The notes beneath the pieces were generated by a model. The model was not told the origin of the DNA and did not search any database. It saw only the letters and a list, made by a program, of their open reading frames with translations. The position numbers and the translations under genes were made by a program. A stretch of DNA of 64,000 bases from Jannaschia seosinensis (GTDB taxonomy: Bacteria > Pseudomonadota > Alphaproteobacteria > Rhodobacterales > Rhodobacteraceae), in contig NZ_CYPR01000160.1 in NCBI RefSeq assembly GCF_001408515.1, forward strand, positions 1 to 64,000, read 5' to 3'. Of this stretch, positions 28,136 to 38,290 are shown piece after piece; positions within the stretch are counted from its first letter, which is position 1; each line of letters starts with the position of its first letter.

Positions 28136-30268
28136 TCACAATCCGCAGCGCCGCCGTTTCACCGGGCGATCATCCGCGCCGAACCCTGCCAACTCCACCC
28201 CCAGCCCGAACCGTGTTGTGGGTTCAAGGTCATCGGAGGAGGTAAAGCGCCGCTCCACGTCGAAATCCACCGTGACGCAATCCGACCGGTAGGTCAGGCC
28301 CAGACCGGCGCGGCTGGCCTCATCATCGACGAAGTCATAACGCCAGTTGACGCGGCCCGTCCAGTCGCGAGCCAGGTCGTAGGCCGCGTCGACCTCCCAT
28401 TCGCCGGTATTGCTGAACCGTTCGGCGCCGACATCCTCGTCGAGCCACGTGTAACGCGTCGAGAGGGCGTGGCGCGGGCCGCTCCATCTCAGGATCGTCT
28501 CGGAGGAAGAGAAGGAAAACGCGTCGGAGAACAGCGACCGGTTCATGACCAGAAAGGCGTCGCGCCACTCCGCCTCGACCGACACAAGCCAATCGGAGGC
28601 GGTGCCGCCAAGACCGGTGCCGTCGCGGAACTGCTCGAGATCCTCGGCACGCCAGACGCGGCCGACCGTCCCCCCAAGGTTCCAGCCGGTCGGGTCGTAG
28701 CGCGTATAGCTGACGCCCGCGTTCAGGCGGTTGCCCAGTTCGCGCGTGTCGCGCCCGGGAAAGCGGTTGGGCGAGAACAGGTTACCCTCGTCGAATTCGG
28801 GGGTGAGGCTGTCCTCGTTCGGCGTGCGCGAGACGTTGGTGGGCGCCAGGATCACCTGCGCCACCGGCTCGATCACGTGGCGCACGCCGCCGGGATCGCG
28901 CCGGGCCAGCGGCAGGCGCACCTCCAACCCCGCATAGGGCACGGCGCGGGCGAAGAGACGGTCCTCGAAGGTCGGGTCGTCGGTGACGTGGTAGGTGTCG
29001 AGGTGGAAGCCCGCGAGCCCCGTCAGGACGAAGCCGTCCGCCGTGATTTCGCTGCGCCGCCAGTCGAGCCCCGCCGAAAGCCGTCGCACGTCGCGCGCGG
29101 CATTGTCCGGCCCGTCCGCCGGAATCTCGCTGGCCGCACGCCGGCGCGCATGGGCCTGAAGCGTCCAGATGAGTTGGCCGCCATAGACCTCACGCGGAAC
29201 GCGGCGCGTCCTCTCTACCGTCAGGACCGGCGTGGGGAGATAACGATTTTGCTCGTCCGCGCGCAGGGTGTTGAAGGCGACGATCTCCGCGACGAACAGA
29301 TCATCACGGTCGATGCGGCCGATGGAAAGACTGCTCTCGAGTCGGTCACGTTCGTCGATCCCGTAATCCAGCAGGTAGGTATCGTCGGTGACCAGTTGCA
29401 GGTCGAAATCGAGCCGGTAATCCCGCGGCAATGCGAAGGTGCCGTCGGCGAACAGGTAGCCGCGCGTCTCGTCGGGCCGGACCTGATCGGTGGCGAGCGC
29501 GCCGATCGCCTCGACCGCGCCGTTGTCGAAAGCCTGCCGGTAGCGGAAGCCGAGGGCGCGGGCTTCGCGGTTGGTCACGAAGGGCGACAGCGTGATGTCG
29601 CGCGACGGGCCGAGGGGGATGAAATACGGCAGCGTGACACCGGTCCCGAGCTGGTCGTCGGTCGTGAAACGCGGCGCGAGAAGACCGCGCGAGCGCATGA
29701 CCGTCGGATCGGGCAGGCGCAGCGTCGGAAGCCACGCCACCGGCACGCCCGCCACCTCGAACCGTGCGCCCTCGAAGTAGAGCTGCCCCTCCTCCTTGTC
29801 GTGGACGATGCGGCGGGCGCGGATCTGCCACAGCGGCACGGGGTTCTCGGCGCAGACCGTGCAGGATGACGCGACGGTCTGGTAAAGCTCTGTGTACCGC
29901 CCTTCGGCGCCCGTCGCGGCCTCGGTCGCCGAAATCTGAAGCCGCCGGTCGAGGACCAGCCGCGCACCTTGCACCACGCTGTTGCGCAGATCCGCGGAGA
30001 GCGACGCGTAGTCGGCGACCAGCACCGTATCCGGCCCGTCGATCAGCGTCACATCGCCGTCGACGATGACGCGGTCCTCGTCGCGCAGGTAGGTGATCCG
30101 GTCGGCCCGCAGGATGCGCCCGTCGGCGAATATCTCGACCTTGCCCGACGCAACGAGCCGGTCTTGGTCGAAATCGATCCGGTCGGCGACCAGCGTGGCG
30201 GGCCCCTCCTGCGCCAGGGCGGGCAGGGAAAGGACGAGCCAGGCGAAGATCAGGCGAAGGGCCCGCAT
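28136..30268 (-). CDS. lptD: LptD, outer-membrane LPS assembly protein
   Basis: LptD is the beta-barrel that inserts lipopolysaccharide into the outer leaflet. The 710-residue protein has a Sec signal (cleavage near residue 19, PALA-Q), an N-terminal LptA/OstA-like domain (ATLVADRIDFDQDRLVASGKVEIF), and a long barrel rich in alternating aromatic residues. Cysteines occur as a pair at 136/139 (SSCTVCAENP) and at 664 and 708, a set that could form the interdomain disulfides required in E. coli LptD. Its ATG overlaps the lptG stop by one base (TGATG). Confidence 0.94.
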   Translation of the reverse strand: MRALRLIFAWLVLSLPALAQEGPATLVADRIDFDQDRLVASGKVEIFADGRILRADRITYLRDEDRVIVDGDVTLIDGPDTVLVADYASLSADLRNSVVQGARLVLDRRLQISATEAATGAEGRYTELYQTVASSCTVCAENPVPLWQIRARRIVHDKEEGQLYFEGARFEVAGVPVAWLPTLRLPDPTVMRSRGLLAPRFTTDDQLGTGVTLPYFIPLGPSRDITLSPFVTNREARALGFRYRQAFDNGAVEAIGALATDQVRPDETRGYLFADGTFALPRDYRLDFDLQLVTDDTYLLDYGIDERDRLESSLSIGRIDRDDLFVAEIVAFNTLRADEQNRYLPTPVLTVERTRRVPREVYGGQLIWTLQAHARRRAASEIPADGPDNAARDVRRLSAGLDWRRSEITADGFVLTGLAGFHLDTYHVTDDPTFEDRLFARAVPYAGLEVRLPLARRDPGGVRHVIEPVAQVILAPTNVSRTPNEDSLTPEFDEGNLFSPNRFPGRDTRELGNRLNAGVSYTRYDPTGWNLGGTVGRVWRAEDLEQFRDGTGLGGTASDWLVSVEAEWRDAFLVMNRSLFSDAFSFSSSETILRWSGPRHALSTRYTWLDEDVGAERFSNTGEWEVDAAYDLARDWTGRVNWRYDFVDDEASRAGLGLTYRSDCVTVDFDVERRFTSSDDLEPTTRFGLGVELAGFGADDRPVKRRRCGL

Positions 30269-31371
30269 CAGCCGTCCTCCAGTTGCAGGATGATCCCCGA
30301 GGCCAGCAGGATTGCCGCGACCGGCGGCGCCCAGGCGGCCAACACGACGGGGATCTGTCCGTTTTCGCCCAGAACCTGCGCGAAATTGCGCAAGAAGAAG
30401 ACGCCGAACCCCAGAAGCAGCGCGGTCAGAACCATCACGCCCGACCGTCCCGCCCGCGCATGGCGCATTGAAAAGGCCGCGCCAATCATCACCATCGCGG
30501 CCAGCATGATTGGGTTCGCCAGCTCCATCTGCAGCCAGACGCGGTGCGTGCGTCCCGAAAAGCCCGCCGCGTCGAGCTGCGCGATAAAGCCGGGCAGCTG
30601 GAAGATCGGGATGGAGGAGGGGACGCCGAAGCTGTCGCGGATCTGGGCGCGTGTGAGGGTCGATGCCAGCGTCATCTGCCGCACGTTCAGCGAGCCCCGC
30701 TCCGGGTTGGCGGAGACACCGAGCGGCCAGCGCTTGGCGTCCTCCAGAAGCCAGCCGCGTTCCGTCAGCTCAGCCCGCGCGACGTCGATCCGCTCGATCG
30801 GGGTGCCGTCCGCATCGAAGACGATGAACGTGGCGTCGAACAGGATCGTGCCGTCCAGAGACGACCGGGCCGCCCGGATCACCGTCTGTCCCGACCCGTC
30901 GCCCTGGCGCAGCCACACGCCCTCCTCGCTGACCGATAGGATCGAGGAGGTGCCGCCGCCGGTCCGCCATTGCGCGACCTCGCGCTCGTAGATGCCCTGC
31001 GTCGCCGCGACGATCGGATTGACCACCGCCAGCGCCGCCACCCCAAGCATCAGCGCCGCCGCGACCGGCGCCCAGACCGCGCGGAAACCCGAACGCCCCG
31101 CGGCCCGGATCACCACCAGCTCGGACGACCGCGCCAGCGACAGGAACAGCGCGAGCGTCGACAGGATCACGATCAGCGGCAGGATCTGGTAGAGCGCGGC
31201 GGGCAGGTTCAGCAGAGCCAGCCGCAGCCCGTCGCCCACGCCCGCCCCGTCGTCGCCGAGGCGGCGCAACTGCTCCATCAGGTCGATCGGGACGAGAAGA
31301 CCCGTGAAGACCAGCGACACGATGAAGACGAGCCACGCAAACCGCCGCGCGAGATAGCGGGACAGGATCAT
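30268..31371 (-). CDS. lptG: LptG, LPS export ABC transporter permease
   Basis: LptG pairs with LptF and the ATPase LptB to extract LPS from the inner membrane. The 367-residue protein has the YjgP/YjgQ layout: three N-terminal helices (RRFAWLVFIVSLVFTGLL ... LYQILPLIVILSTLALF ... SELVVIRAAGRS), a periplasmic beta-jellyroll domain, and three C-terminal helices (ELANPIMLAAMVMIGAAFSM; LTALLLGFGVFFLRNFAQVLG). It overlaps lptF by 4 bp and lptD by one base. lptB is not in this window. Confidence 0.93.
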   Translation of the reverse strand: MILSRYLARRFAWLVFIVSLVFTGLLVPIDLMEQLRRLGDDGAGVGDGLRLALLNLPAALYQILPLIVILSTLALFLSLARSSELVVIRAAGRSGFRAVWAPVAAALMLGVAALAVVNPIVAATQGIYEREVAQWRTGGGTSSILSVSEEGVWLRQGDGSGQTVIRAARSSLDGTILFDATFIVFDADGTPIERIDVARAELTERGWLLEDAKRWPLGVSANPERGSLNVRQMTLASTLTRAQIRDSFGVPSSIPIFQLPGFIAQLDAAGFSGRTHRVWLQMELANPIMLAAMVMIGAAFSMRHARAGRSGVMVLTALLLGFGVFFLRNFAQVLGENGQIPVVLAAWAPPVAAILLASGIILQLEDG

Positions 31372-32495
31372 GCCGCGACCCCGCGCCAAGGCCGCTTGCC
31401 CCGCGTATCGCGCCACACGAGCCCGACCCCGAGTGCAAGCGTCAGCAAAGCCGGCAGATAGATGGCCCACCACAACGACGCGTCCTGCAGGGCCGCATTC
31501 TCGGCGATGTTCGACAGAAGGGTCAGCAGGACCGCCGCGACCACGGCGCCCACGATCTGCCGCCAGAGGCCAAGCCGCGAATAGGTGCCGAGCATCAGGA
31601 AACCAAGTGCCATGAGCGGCAGGGCGAGGGCGAAGATCGCCTCGGAGAAGCGGACATGCCCCTCGTAGCGAAGTTCCGCCACATCGTCGCCTGTCATCGC
31701 CTGCACATCCGGGCCGGCGGCGAGAAGGGCGGGTGTGAAGAGCTCTCTCGGGTCGCGCCGCCGCTCGCCGCTGCGTCCTTGCGACAGGCTGGCGAGGTCG
31801 TAGGCGAAATCCTCGAACCGCGTCACCACCAGGTTCCGCGACGCCACATCCAGCGTCTGCGCCATCCCGTTCAGCATCACCAGCCGCGTCTCGCCTCCGT
31901 TGCCTGCGCGAACGAGATAGGCGCTTTCGGCGGTGTAGGCGGTGCGCGTCGCCTCGCTGCGCCGATCCTCGAGGAACAGGCCCAGAAGCTCGCCGCGTTC
32001 GGTGATTTCGCGGACATAGACGGTCATGCCGGTGCCGGGGTGCAGGAATTCCCCCTCCTGCAGGAACCGCGCGGTGATGTCGCGGCTCAATTCGTCGCCC
32101 CGCTCGGCCAGGGCCGTACGTGACAGCGGCACCAGGAGGTGCCCCAGCACCGAAACCATCAGCGCCACGGCCAGACCGAAGATCAGGACCGGCCGGGCCA
32201 ACCGCCACGGCCCGATCCCCGTCGTGCGGGCGACGGTCAGCTCGCTGTCGGAGGACAGGCGGTTCAGGCCGTAGAGCGTCGCCACCAAAGCCGAAACCGG
32301 CAGGACAACGTGAATAACGTTGGGCAGCGCCAGCGCCGTGAATTCCAAGAAGGTCCACAGGTTCGACCCGCCCGCGATCAGGCGGTCGAACAGGCCGATC
32401 GCGCGGTTCACCCAATAGACGGCGACCAGCACCAGGCTGAAGAACCCGAAATAGACCATGAGCGACCCGGCGAGGTAGCGATCGAACAGCGTCAT
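31368..32495 (-). CDS. lptF: LptF, LPS export ABC transporter permease
   Basis: LptF is the partner permease of LptG in the LptB2FG transporter. The 375-residue protein opens with MTLFDRYLAGSLMVYFGFFSLVLV, contains the conserved coupling-helix region LSSDSELTVARTTGIGPWRLARP, a periplasmic domain, and three C-terminal helices (FSEAIFALALPLMALGFLMLGT onward). I chose ATG 32495 since the longer frame to 32570 adds no family sequence. It is the first gene of the operon, divergent from pepA over a 138-bp promoter region. Confidence 0.93.
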   Translation of the reverse strand: MTLFDRYLAGSLMVYFGFFSLVLVAVYWVNRAIGLFDRLIAGGSNLWTFLEFTALALPNVIHVVLPVSALVATLYGLNRLSSDSELTVARTTGIGPWRLARPVLIFGLAVALMVSVLGHLLVPLSRTALAERGDELSRDITARFLQEGEFLHPGTGMTVYVREITERGELLGLFLEDRRSEATRTAYTAESAYLVRAGNGGETRLVMLNGMAQTLDVASRNLVVTRFEDFAYDLASLSQGRSGERRRDPRELFTPALLAAGPDVQAMTGDDVAELRYEGHVRFSEAIFALALPLMALGFLMLGTYSRLGLWRQIVGAVVAAVLLTLLSNIAENAALQDASLWWAIYLPALLTLALGVGLVWRDTRGKRPWRGVAA

Positions 32496-32633
32496 GCGAT
32501 CCCCCCTTCGGCCAGCCCGCGGGCCCTTCCTAGCGGCCCCGGCGGGGGCGTCAAAGCCCCCCTTCGTCATGCCCGCTGGAAACCGGCGCGCGCGCGCCCT
32601 AGGGTCGCGGCGAAATCAGACTCGGAGACAGAC

Positions 32634-34109
32634 ATGACCCAGCCCGCTTCCGTCACATTCGCCGCAATCGACCTCGACGCGCTGCCCGAAACGGAGGGCG
32701 TTATCGCCGCCATCGTCGGCCCGGACGGCAAGATCGGCGCCGAGGCGCGGCGGCTTTCGCGGCTGACCAAGGGAGCGGTCGCGCGGGCCGTGGAATCGCC
32801 CGCGTTCGAGAAGCTTTCCGAAGGCGACGTGCTGGAACTTGGCTATCCCGCGGGTCTTGCGGCGTCCACGGTCGCGCTCGTCAAGCTGGACCGCAAGTCC
32901 GACGCGAAGACGGCGACGGAGGCGGGTGCCAAGCTCTCGGCCCTGCGCAAGGCCCGGCCGCTCACCCTGCTGGCGGGGGCGCACAAGGCCGCTCGCGATC
33001 TGGCTTTCGGCGCGGTGCTGCGCGGCTATGACTTCGACGACCACAAGACCGGCGACAAGGAGGAGGTCGCCCCGATCACCGTGATGACCAAGGCGCCCGA
33101 GGAGGACGAGACCGCGTTCGCCGATCTGCGCGCGCAGGCGGAGGGCGTATTCCTGACCCGCGATCTGGTCAACATGCCGGCCAACATCCTCGACCCCGTC
33201 AGCTTTGCCGAGCGCCTGACGCAGCTTCGGGATCTCGGCGTGGAGGTCGAGGTGCTGGAGGAGGACGAGCTGGAGAAGCTCGGGATGCGCGCGCTGCTCG
33301 CCGTGGGGCGTGGCTCGGAGAAGCCCTCCAAGGTCGTCACGATGCAGTGGAAGGGCGGCGGCGACGCGGCCCCCCTCGCGCTGGTCGGCAAGGGCGTGAC
33401 CTTCGACACGGGCGGGATTTCGCTGAAGCCCTCTGCGGGGATGGAGGACATGACGATGGATATGGGCGGTGCCGGCACCGTCGCGGGAGTGATGCACACG
33501 CTCGCCGCGCGAAAGGCGCCCGCCAACGTCGTCGGCCTCGTGGGGCTGGTCGAGAACATGCCCGACGGCCGCGCGCAACGGCCGGGCGATGTGGTCGTCT
33601 CGATGAAGGGCGACACGATCGAGGTCATCAACACCGATGCCGAAGGCCGGCTCGTCCTGTGCGACGTGATGTGGTATGCGCAGGACAAGTTCGCCCCCGC
33701 CGCGATGATCGACCTCGCCACGCTGACCGGCGCCATCGTCATCGGCCTCGGCCACGAGAATGCGGGCGTGTTCTCCAACGACGACACCCTGGCCGATGCG
33801 TTCCTGCGGGCCGCCGCGGGCGAGAGCGAGGGCGCGTGGCGGATGCCTCTGGGCAAGGCCTACGACAAGCTTCTGAAGTCGCGCGTGGCGGATATGAAGA
33901 ACGTCGGCGGCCGGCCGGCGGGCTCCATCACCGCGGCGCAGTTCCTGCAGCGCTTCGTGAAGGACGACATGCCGTGGATCCATCTGGACATCGCGGGTGT
34001 GGCGTCGGTCTCGGGGGGCACCGCGCTGGCACCGGCCGGGGCGACGGGCTGGGGCGTGCGCGCGCTCGACCGGTTGGTGCGCGACAGCTACGAGACGGCG
34101 GGTGGGTGA
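32634..34109 (+). CDS. pepA: Leucyl aminopeptidase (M17 family)
   Basis: This cytosolic metallopeptidase removes N-terminal residues from peptides. The 491-residue protein has a variable N-terminal domain and an M17 catalytic domain with LVGKGVTFDTGGISLKPSAGM (metal-binding Lys and Asp), MDMGGAGTV, the signature NTDAEGRLVL with further metal ligands, and AMIDLATLTGA. PepA in E. coli also binds DNA at cer/xer sites; nothing here addresses that. It overlaps holC by 8 bp, an order (pepA-holC) common in Proteobacteria. Confidence 0.95.
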   Translation: MTQPASVTFAAIDLDALPETEGVIAAIVGPDGKIGAEARRLSRLTKGAVARAVESPAFEKLSEGDVLELGYPAGLAASTVALVKLDRKSDAKTATEAGAKLSALRKARPLTLLAGAHKAARDLAFGAVLRGYDFDDHKTGDKEEVAPITVMTKAPEEDETAFADLRAQAEGVFLTRDLVNMPANILDPVSFAERLTQLRDLGVEVEVLEEDELEKLGMRALLAVGRGSEKPSKVVTMQWKGGGDAAPLALVGKGVTFDTGGISLKPSAGMEDMTMDMGGAGTVAGVMHTLAARKAPANVVGLVGLVENMPDGRAQRPGDVVVSMKGDTIEVINTDAEGRLVLCDVMWYAQDKFAPAAMIDLATLTGAIVIGLGHENAGVFSNDDTLADAFLRAAAGESEGAWRMPLGKAYDKLLKSRVADMKNVGGRPAGSITAAQFLQRFVKDDMPWIHLDIAGVASVSGGTALAPAGATGWGVRALDRLVRDSYETAGG

Positions 34110-34563
34110 CGTCTATTTCTACCACCTGACCAATCGGTCGGTGGAGGAGGCGCTGACTCCGCTCCTGACCCGCGCGCTGGCCCAAGGCTGGCGCGTGGCG
34201 CTGCGCGGGCGCGATGCCGGGCGGCTTGACCGGCTTGACGCCGCGCTGTGGCAGGGGCCGAACGATGCCTTCCTGCCGCATGGCCGGGCGGGCGGGCCCC
34301 ACGATTCGCGCCAGCCGGTCCTGCTGACGACCGGGGTGGCGACGAACGATCCGGTCTGCCTGATGGGCGTGGATGGTGCGGAAATCGATGCTGACGAAGT
34401 GACGAAGATGACCCGGACATGCATCCTGTTCGACGGACTGGATGGTGACGCGCTGTCGCGGGCGCGCACGCAATGGAAGGCGCTGACCGACGCCGGATGC
34501 TCCGCGCGCTACTGGTCGGAGGAATCCGGCAAGTGGGAGGAGAAGGCGTCGCGTAACGTCTGA
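34102..34563 (+). CDS. holC: DNA polymerase III chi subunit
   Basis: Chi links the clamp loader to single-strand binding protein at the replication fork. The 153-residue protein has the HolC pattern: VYFYHLTNRSVEEALTPLLTRALAQGWRVALR, LDAALWQGPNDAFLPHGRA, QPVLLTT and a C-terminal CILFDGLDGDALSRARTQWKALTDAG. It starts at GTG 34102, inside the last codons of pepA, so expression is likely coupled. The partner psi subunit is not seen nearby. Confidence 0.9.
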   Translation: MGDVYFYHLTNRSVEEALTPLLTRALAQGWRVALRGRDAGRLDRLDAALWQGPNDAFLPHGRAGGPHDSRQPVLLTTGVATNDPVCLMGVDGAEIDADEVTKMTRTCILFDGLDGDALSRARTQWKALTDAGCSARYWSEESGKWEEKASRNV

Positions 34564-34567
34564 GCGG

Positions 34568-34592
34568 GCGGAGGCGAGGCTCTGGCCTCCGC
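34568..34592 (+). terminator. Hairpin after holC
   Basis: An 8-bp perfect stem (gcggaggc at 34568-34575 with gcctccgc at 34585-34592) and 9-nt loop sits 4 bp past the holC stop. No T-run follows, so factor-independent termination is uncertain. Confidence 0.4.
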
Positions 34593-34665
34593 AGGACGCC
34601 TTGCGGGCAAATCTTCAATCCTTTGGGTGGGGTCTCCGTCCGGCCGTTCGCGTGGCGCCCACAGG

Positions 34666-35253
34666 TCAGCGGATCAGGCGTAGCGTCCCATCCTCGATCT
34701 CTATCCGTCCGAACGTGTTCAGGTAGGACATGCCGAGGAGGCTCTGGTTCAGCGCGCCCTCATTGACGATGGCACGCACGCCTTCGTCCGTCAGCCCGCC
34801 GAGGGACACCTCGTCGAGCCAGACCGGCGCGGTCCGGACGATGCCGTTCGCGGTCGCCGCCTCGCCCATGTAGCGCAGGGTCTGAAGATCGAGGCCTGCA
34901 CGCACGGCGTCCGCCTGGCTCAGCACGATTTCCGAGGCACCGGTATCGACCACGAACTGGATCGGCGTGCCGTTGACCTCCAGCGTCATGAAGTAATGCC
35001 CGCCGCGCCCGCGCGGCACCTCGACGACGGTGCCGTCGACTTCGGTCAGAACAGTTTGCTGGGGCAGGGCGGCTTGCTTGATGTCTTCCCAGTAGCCGAA
35101 GACGAGCACGCCGCCGACGAAGATGAAGAACCAGATCGCCGCCTGCTGCGCGACCTGCGACAAACGCTGGCGGTTGGCCACGAGGTAGCCCCCGGCGATC
35201 ACGATGCCGAAGAGCGAGAGGTAGATGAGGGAAGCTGTGTTGTCCGCTGTCAT
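34666..35253 (-). CDS. Membrane-anchored retropepsin-like aspartic protease
   Basis: This 195-residue protein begins with two hydrophobic helices (ASLIYLSLFGIVIAGGYLVA; AAIWFFIFVGGVLVFGYW) and carries a retropepsin-like domain facing the periplasm by inference. The active-site motif is FVVDTGASEIVLS with a single catalytic Asp, so it should act as a dimer, and ALNQSLLGMSYLNTFGRIEI is the typical end of this clan AA family. Substrates of these bacterial proteases are mostly unknown. It lies 16 bp after marC on the same strand, probably in one transcript. Confidence 0.85.
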   Translation of the reverse strand: MTADNTASLIYLSLFGIVIAGGYLVANRQRLSQVAQQAAIWFFIFVGGVLVFGYWEDIKQAALPQQTVLTEVDGTVVEVPRGRGGHYFMTLEVNGTPIQFVVDTGASEIVLSQADAVRAGLDLQTLRYMGEAATANGIVRTAPVWLDEVSLGGLTDEGVRAIVNEGALNQSLLGMSYLNTFGRIEIEDGTLRLIR

Positions 35254-35269
35254 GCACCGGATGTAGGTG

Positions 35270-35887
35270 TCACAGGCCCCCGGTCCAAGGCAGGTCGGCC
35301 AGACCGTCCAGCACGAACTGCACCGAAAGCGCGGCGAGCAGCATCCCCAGAAGCCGCGTGACCACGTTGATCCCCGTCGCACCCAAAAGCCGCTCCATCG
35401 GCGTGGCGAGGAGGAACAGCCCGAAGACCACCGCGATGACCGAGAGCATGACTCCGATCGCCTGCGCCGTACCAAGCACCGCCGCGCCGTCGGTCAGAAG
35501 GATCATCGTCGCGATCGCGCCCGGCCCGGCAATCAGCGGCAGGGCCAGCGGAAAGACGGACGGGTCGTCGGTCGGCTCCTCGGCCTGTCCCTCGCGCCGC
35601 TGCGTCCGCTTCTCGAACAGCATCTCAAGGGCGGTCAGGAACAGGAGCAAGCCGCCTGCGATACGGAAGGCGGGCATCGAGATCCCGACGAAGTTCAACA
35701 CCGCCTCACCGGCCAGCGCGAAGACGACGAGGAGGGCTGCCGCGATGGCACAGGCCCGGATCCCGATGATGCGTCTCCGACGCGGCGACATGCCGGTGGT
35801 CAGTGCCAGAAAAATCGGCGCCAGCCCGATCGGGTCGATGATGACAAAGAGCGCGGCGAACGCCGTGATCAGTTCGACTTGGCTCAT
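35270..35887 (-). CDS. MarC-family integral membrane protein
   Basis: The 205-residue protein has about six transmembrane helices with the MarC/UPF0056 signatures FVIIDPIGLAPIFLALT near the start and LPLIAGPGAIATMILL in the second half. A hydrophilic loop (EKRTQRREGQAEEPTDD) separates two three-helix halves. Early claims tying MarC to multiple antibiotic resistance were not upheld, so function is unknown. Its ATG overlaps the stop of the upstream ABC-F gene (ATGA), so the ABC-F, marC and protease genes are likely one operon. Confidence 0.9.
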   Translation of the reverse strand: MSQVELITAFAALFVIIDPIGLAPIFLALTTGMSPRRRRIIGIRACAIAAALLVVFALAGEAVLNFVGISMPAFRIAGGLLLFLTALEMLFEKRTQRREGQAEEPTDDPSVFPLALPLIAGPGAIATMILLTDGAAVLGTAQAIGVMLSVIAVVFGLFLLATPMERLLGATGINVVTRLLGMLLAALSVQFVLDGLADLPWTGGL

Positions 35888-37743
35888 CTGGCTTCGGCTT
35901 TTTCGAGGCTTTCCATCGCCTTGAGCCAGATGGCCTCGGCACGGTCCGCGCCTTCCATGACCTCGGCGTATTTCTTGTTCCAGGTTTCCAGTTCGCCCAC
36001 CCGGTCGTCGGTATAGAGGGCGGGGTCGGCCAGCTTCTTCGCCAGCTTGTCGCGCATTTCGGAGATCTTCGCGACCCGCGCCTCGGCCTTGCGGACCTCC
36101 GCGCGCAGTTCGAGGATCCGGTCGCGCGACGCCGGTTGCGGTTTCTGATTTTCCTTTGAGGCCGAAGTCTTTGCGGGCCGTTCTTCACCCGACAGAAGCA
36201 GCTTGCGATAGCTTTCCAGATCGCCGTCATACGGCCCGACGGCGCCGCCCTTCACCAGCCACAGCCGGTCGGCCACCAGCCCGAGCAGGTGCATATCGTG
36301 GCTGACCAGCACGACCGCGCCGGTATAGGCCGTCAGCGCCTCGATCAGCGCCTCGCGGCTTTCGATGTCGAGGTGGTTCGTCGGCTCGTCGAGGATCAGC
36401 ATGTGCGGTGCGTCGAGCGTGGCCAGCAGCAGCGAAAGCCGCGCCTTCTGTCCGCCCGACAGCGATCCGACCAGCGTGCCCGCCTGATCCGCACCCAGCC
36501 CGAACGATGCCAGCCGTGCACGCAGCTTGGCTGGCGCGTCGTCCGGTCGCTCGCGGCGGATATGGTCGAGCGGCGTCTCGTCCACGTGCAATTCGTCCAC
36601 CTGATGTTGGGCGAAGTACCCTATCCGCAGCTTTCCCGACGCGATCCGCTGGCCGTCCATCACCTGAAGCCTGTCCGACAACAGCTTGGAAAGCGTGGAT
36701 TTCCCTTCGCCGTTGCGGCCCAGAAGCGCGATCCGGTCGTCTTGGTCGATCCGCAGGTTCAGCCGCGAGAGGACCGGGTCGCCGCCATAGCCGACCGCCG
36801 CACCGTCGAGGCGCAGGATCGGGGGGGACAGGTCCTCGGGCTGCGGGAAGGTGAAGACCGTGCGCGCCGCGTCCTCTGGCGCGCGGATCGTCTCCATCCG
36901 CTCCAGCATCTTGACCCGGCTCTGCGCCTGCTTCGCCTTGGAGGCCTTGGCCTTGAAACGGTCGATGAAGCTTTGCAGATGCGCGCGCTGCGTTTCCTGC
37001 TTGGCGGCGGCGGCGGCCTGACCCGCCCGCTTTTCGGCGCGCATCTTCACGAAGGTGTCGTAGGGACCGGTGTAGTAGGTCAGCCCCTTGTCCTCGAGGT
37101 GCAGGATCCCGCCCACGGCCCGGTTCAGGAGGCCGCGATCGTGGCTGATGATGATGACCGTGTGAGGATAGCGCGCCAGATAACTCTCGAGCCACAGCGC
37201 ACCTTCGAGGTCGAGATAGTTCGTCGGCTCGTCGAGCAGCAGCAGGTCCGGCTGCGCGAAGAGAACCCCCGCCAGCGCCACGCGCATCCGCCAGCCGCCG
37301 GAATAGGCCGAGCAGGGACGCTGCTGCGCCTCGGGGTCGAAGCCCAGACCACGCAGGATCGACGCCGCCCGCGCCTCGCCGGACCATGCGTCGATGTCCT
37401 GCAGGCGCGCCTGCACCTCGGCGATCCGGTGCGGGTCGGTGGCGCTATCGGCCTCGGCCATCAACTCGGCCCGTTCCGCATCGGCGTCGAGCACGGTCTG
37501 GAGGACGGTGACTTCCGACGACGGCACTTCCTGTGCGACGCCGCCGATCCGCGCGCGCGACGGCAGGGCGATCTCGCCGCCGTCGAGGACCTGCTCGCCC
37601 CGGATCAGCTTGAACAGGGTCGTCTTGCCGGTTCCGTTGCGGCCGACGAGGCCAACCTTGTGGCCGTCCGGGATTACGGCGCTCGCCCCTTCGAACAGGG
37701 GGCGGCCGGCGACGGAGTAATTGAGGTCTGTGATTTGCAGCAT
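35884..37743 (-). CDS. ABC-F family ATPase (YheS/Uup type)
   Basis: ABC-F proteins are soluble ATPases that act on the ribosome or, in the Uup group, on replication intermediates. The 619-residue protein has two ABC domains: Walker [10 protein letters not shown] (~34-42) with signature [11 protein letters not shown], and Walker [10 protein letters not shown] with signature [11 protein letters not shown], each with a LLLDEPTN- or [12 protein letters not shown] Walker B. A charged linker ([25 protein letters not shown]) lies between them, and a C-terminal coiled coil ([18 protein letters not shown] onward) follows. There are no membrane segments, so it is not a transporter. Confidence 0.92.
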   Translation of the reverse strand: MLQITDLNYSVAGRPLFEGASAVIPDGHKVGLVGRNGTGKTTLFKLIRGEQVLDGGEIALPSRARIGGVAQEVPSSEVTVLQTVLDADAERAELMAEADSATDPHRIAEVQARLQDIDAWSGEARAASILRGLGFDPEAQQRPCSAYSGGWRMRVALAGVLFAQPDLLLLDEPTNYLDLEGALWLESYLARYPHTVIIISHDRGLLNRAVGGILHLEDKGLTYYTGPYDTFVKMRAEKRAGQAAAAAKQETQRAHLQSFIDRFKAKASKAKQAQSRVKMLERMETIRAPEDAARTVFTFPQPEDLSPPILRLDGAAVGYGGDPVLSRLNLRIDQDDRIALLGRNGEGKSTLSKLLSDRLQVMDGQRIASGKLRIGYFAQHQVDELHVDETPLDHIRRERPDDAPAKLRARLASFGLGADQAGTLVGSLSGGQKARLSLLLATLDAPHMLILDEPTNHLDIESREALIEALTAYTGAVVLVSHDMHLLGLVADRLWLVKGGAVGPYDGDLESYRKLLLSGEERPAKTSASKENQKPQPASRDRILELRAEVRKAEARVAKISEMRDKLAKKLADPALYTDDRVGELETWNKKYAEVMEGADRAEAIWLKAMESLEKAEAR

Positions 37744-37842
37744 GACCGCCCTCTGCGACCTTGGCGGGCGCGCGTCAACACCCGGTTCCCTTCGCCCCCC
37801 GCCGCTGCTACAGGCCGGCCAAATACAAGCCAGGAGACCGAG

Positions 37843-38265
37843 ATGGCCATCGAACGCACCTTTTCCATCGTCAAGCCCGACGCCACCCGCCGCAACCTCA
37901 CCGGCGCGATCGTCGCCAAGCTGGAGCAGGCGGGCCTGCGCGTCGTCGCGCAGAAGCGCATTCACCTGACGAAGGCGCAGGCGGGCAAGTTTTACGAAGT
38001 CCACAAGGAGCGGCCGTTCTACGACGAGCTGTGCGAGTTCATGTCGTCCGAGCCGATCGTCGTGCAGGTGCTCGAAGGCGAGAACGCGATCGCGAAAAAC
38101 CGCGAAGTAATGGGCGCCACCAACCCCGCCGACGCCGATGCGGGCACGATTCGCAAGGAATACGCGCTGTCGATCGGCGAGAATTCGGTTCACGGCTCCG
38201 ACGGCCCGGACACCGCGAAGGAGGAGATCGCCTACTTCTTCTCCGGGCTCGAAATCGTCGGCTGA
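37843..38265 (+). CDS. ndk: Nucleoside diphosphate kinase
   Basis: Ndk passes the gamma phosphate of NTPs to NDPs through a phosphohistidine. The 140-residue protein matches the family length and is complete: [41 protein letters not shown], the ATP-binding [15 protein letters not shown], and the active site [10 protein letters not shown] with catalytic His117. ATG 37843 has caggaga 8 nt upstream. It is divergent from the ABC-F gene and followed by a strong terminator. Confidence 0.97.
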   Translation: MAIERTFSIVKPDATRRNLTGAIVAKLEQAGLRVVAQKRIHLTKAQAGKFYEVHKERPFYDELCEFMSSEPIVVQVLEGENAIAKNREVMGATNPADADAGTIRKEYALSIGENSVHGSDGPDTAKEEIAYFFSGLEIVG

Positions 38266-38290
38266 ACGCGGGCGACGTCTGGATATCTAG

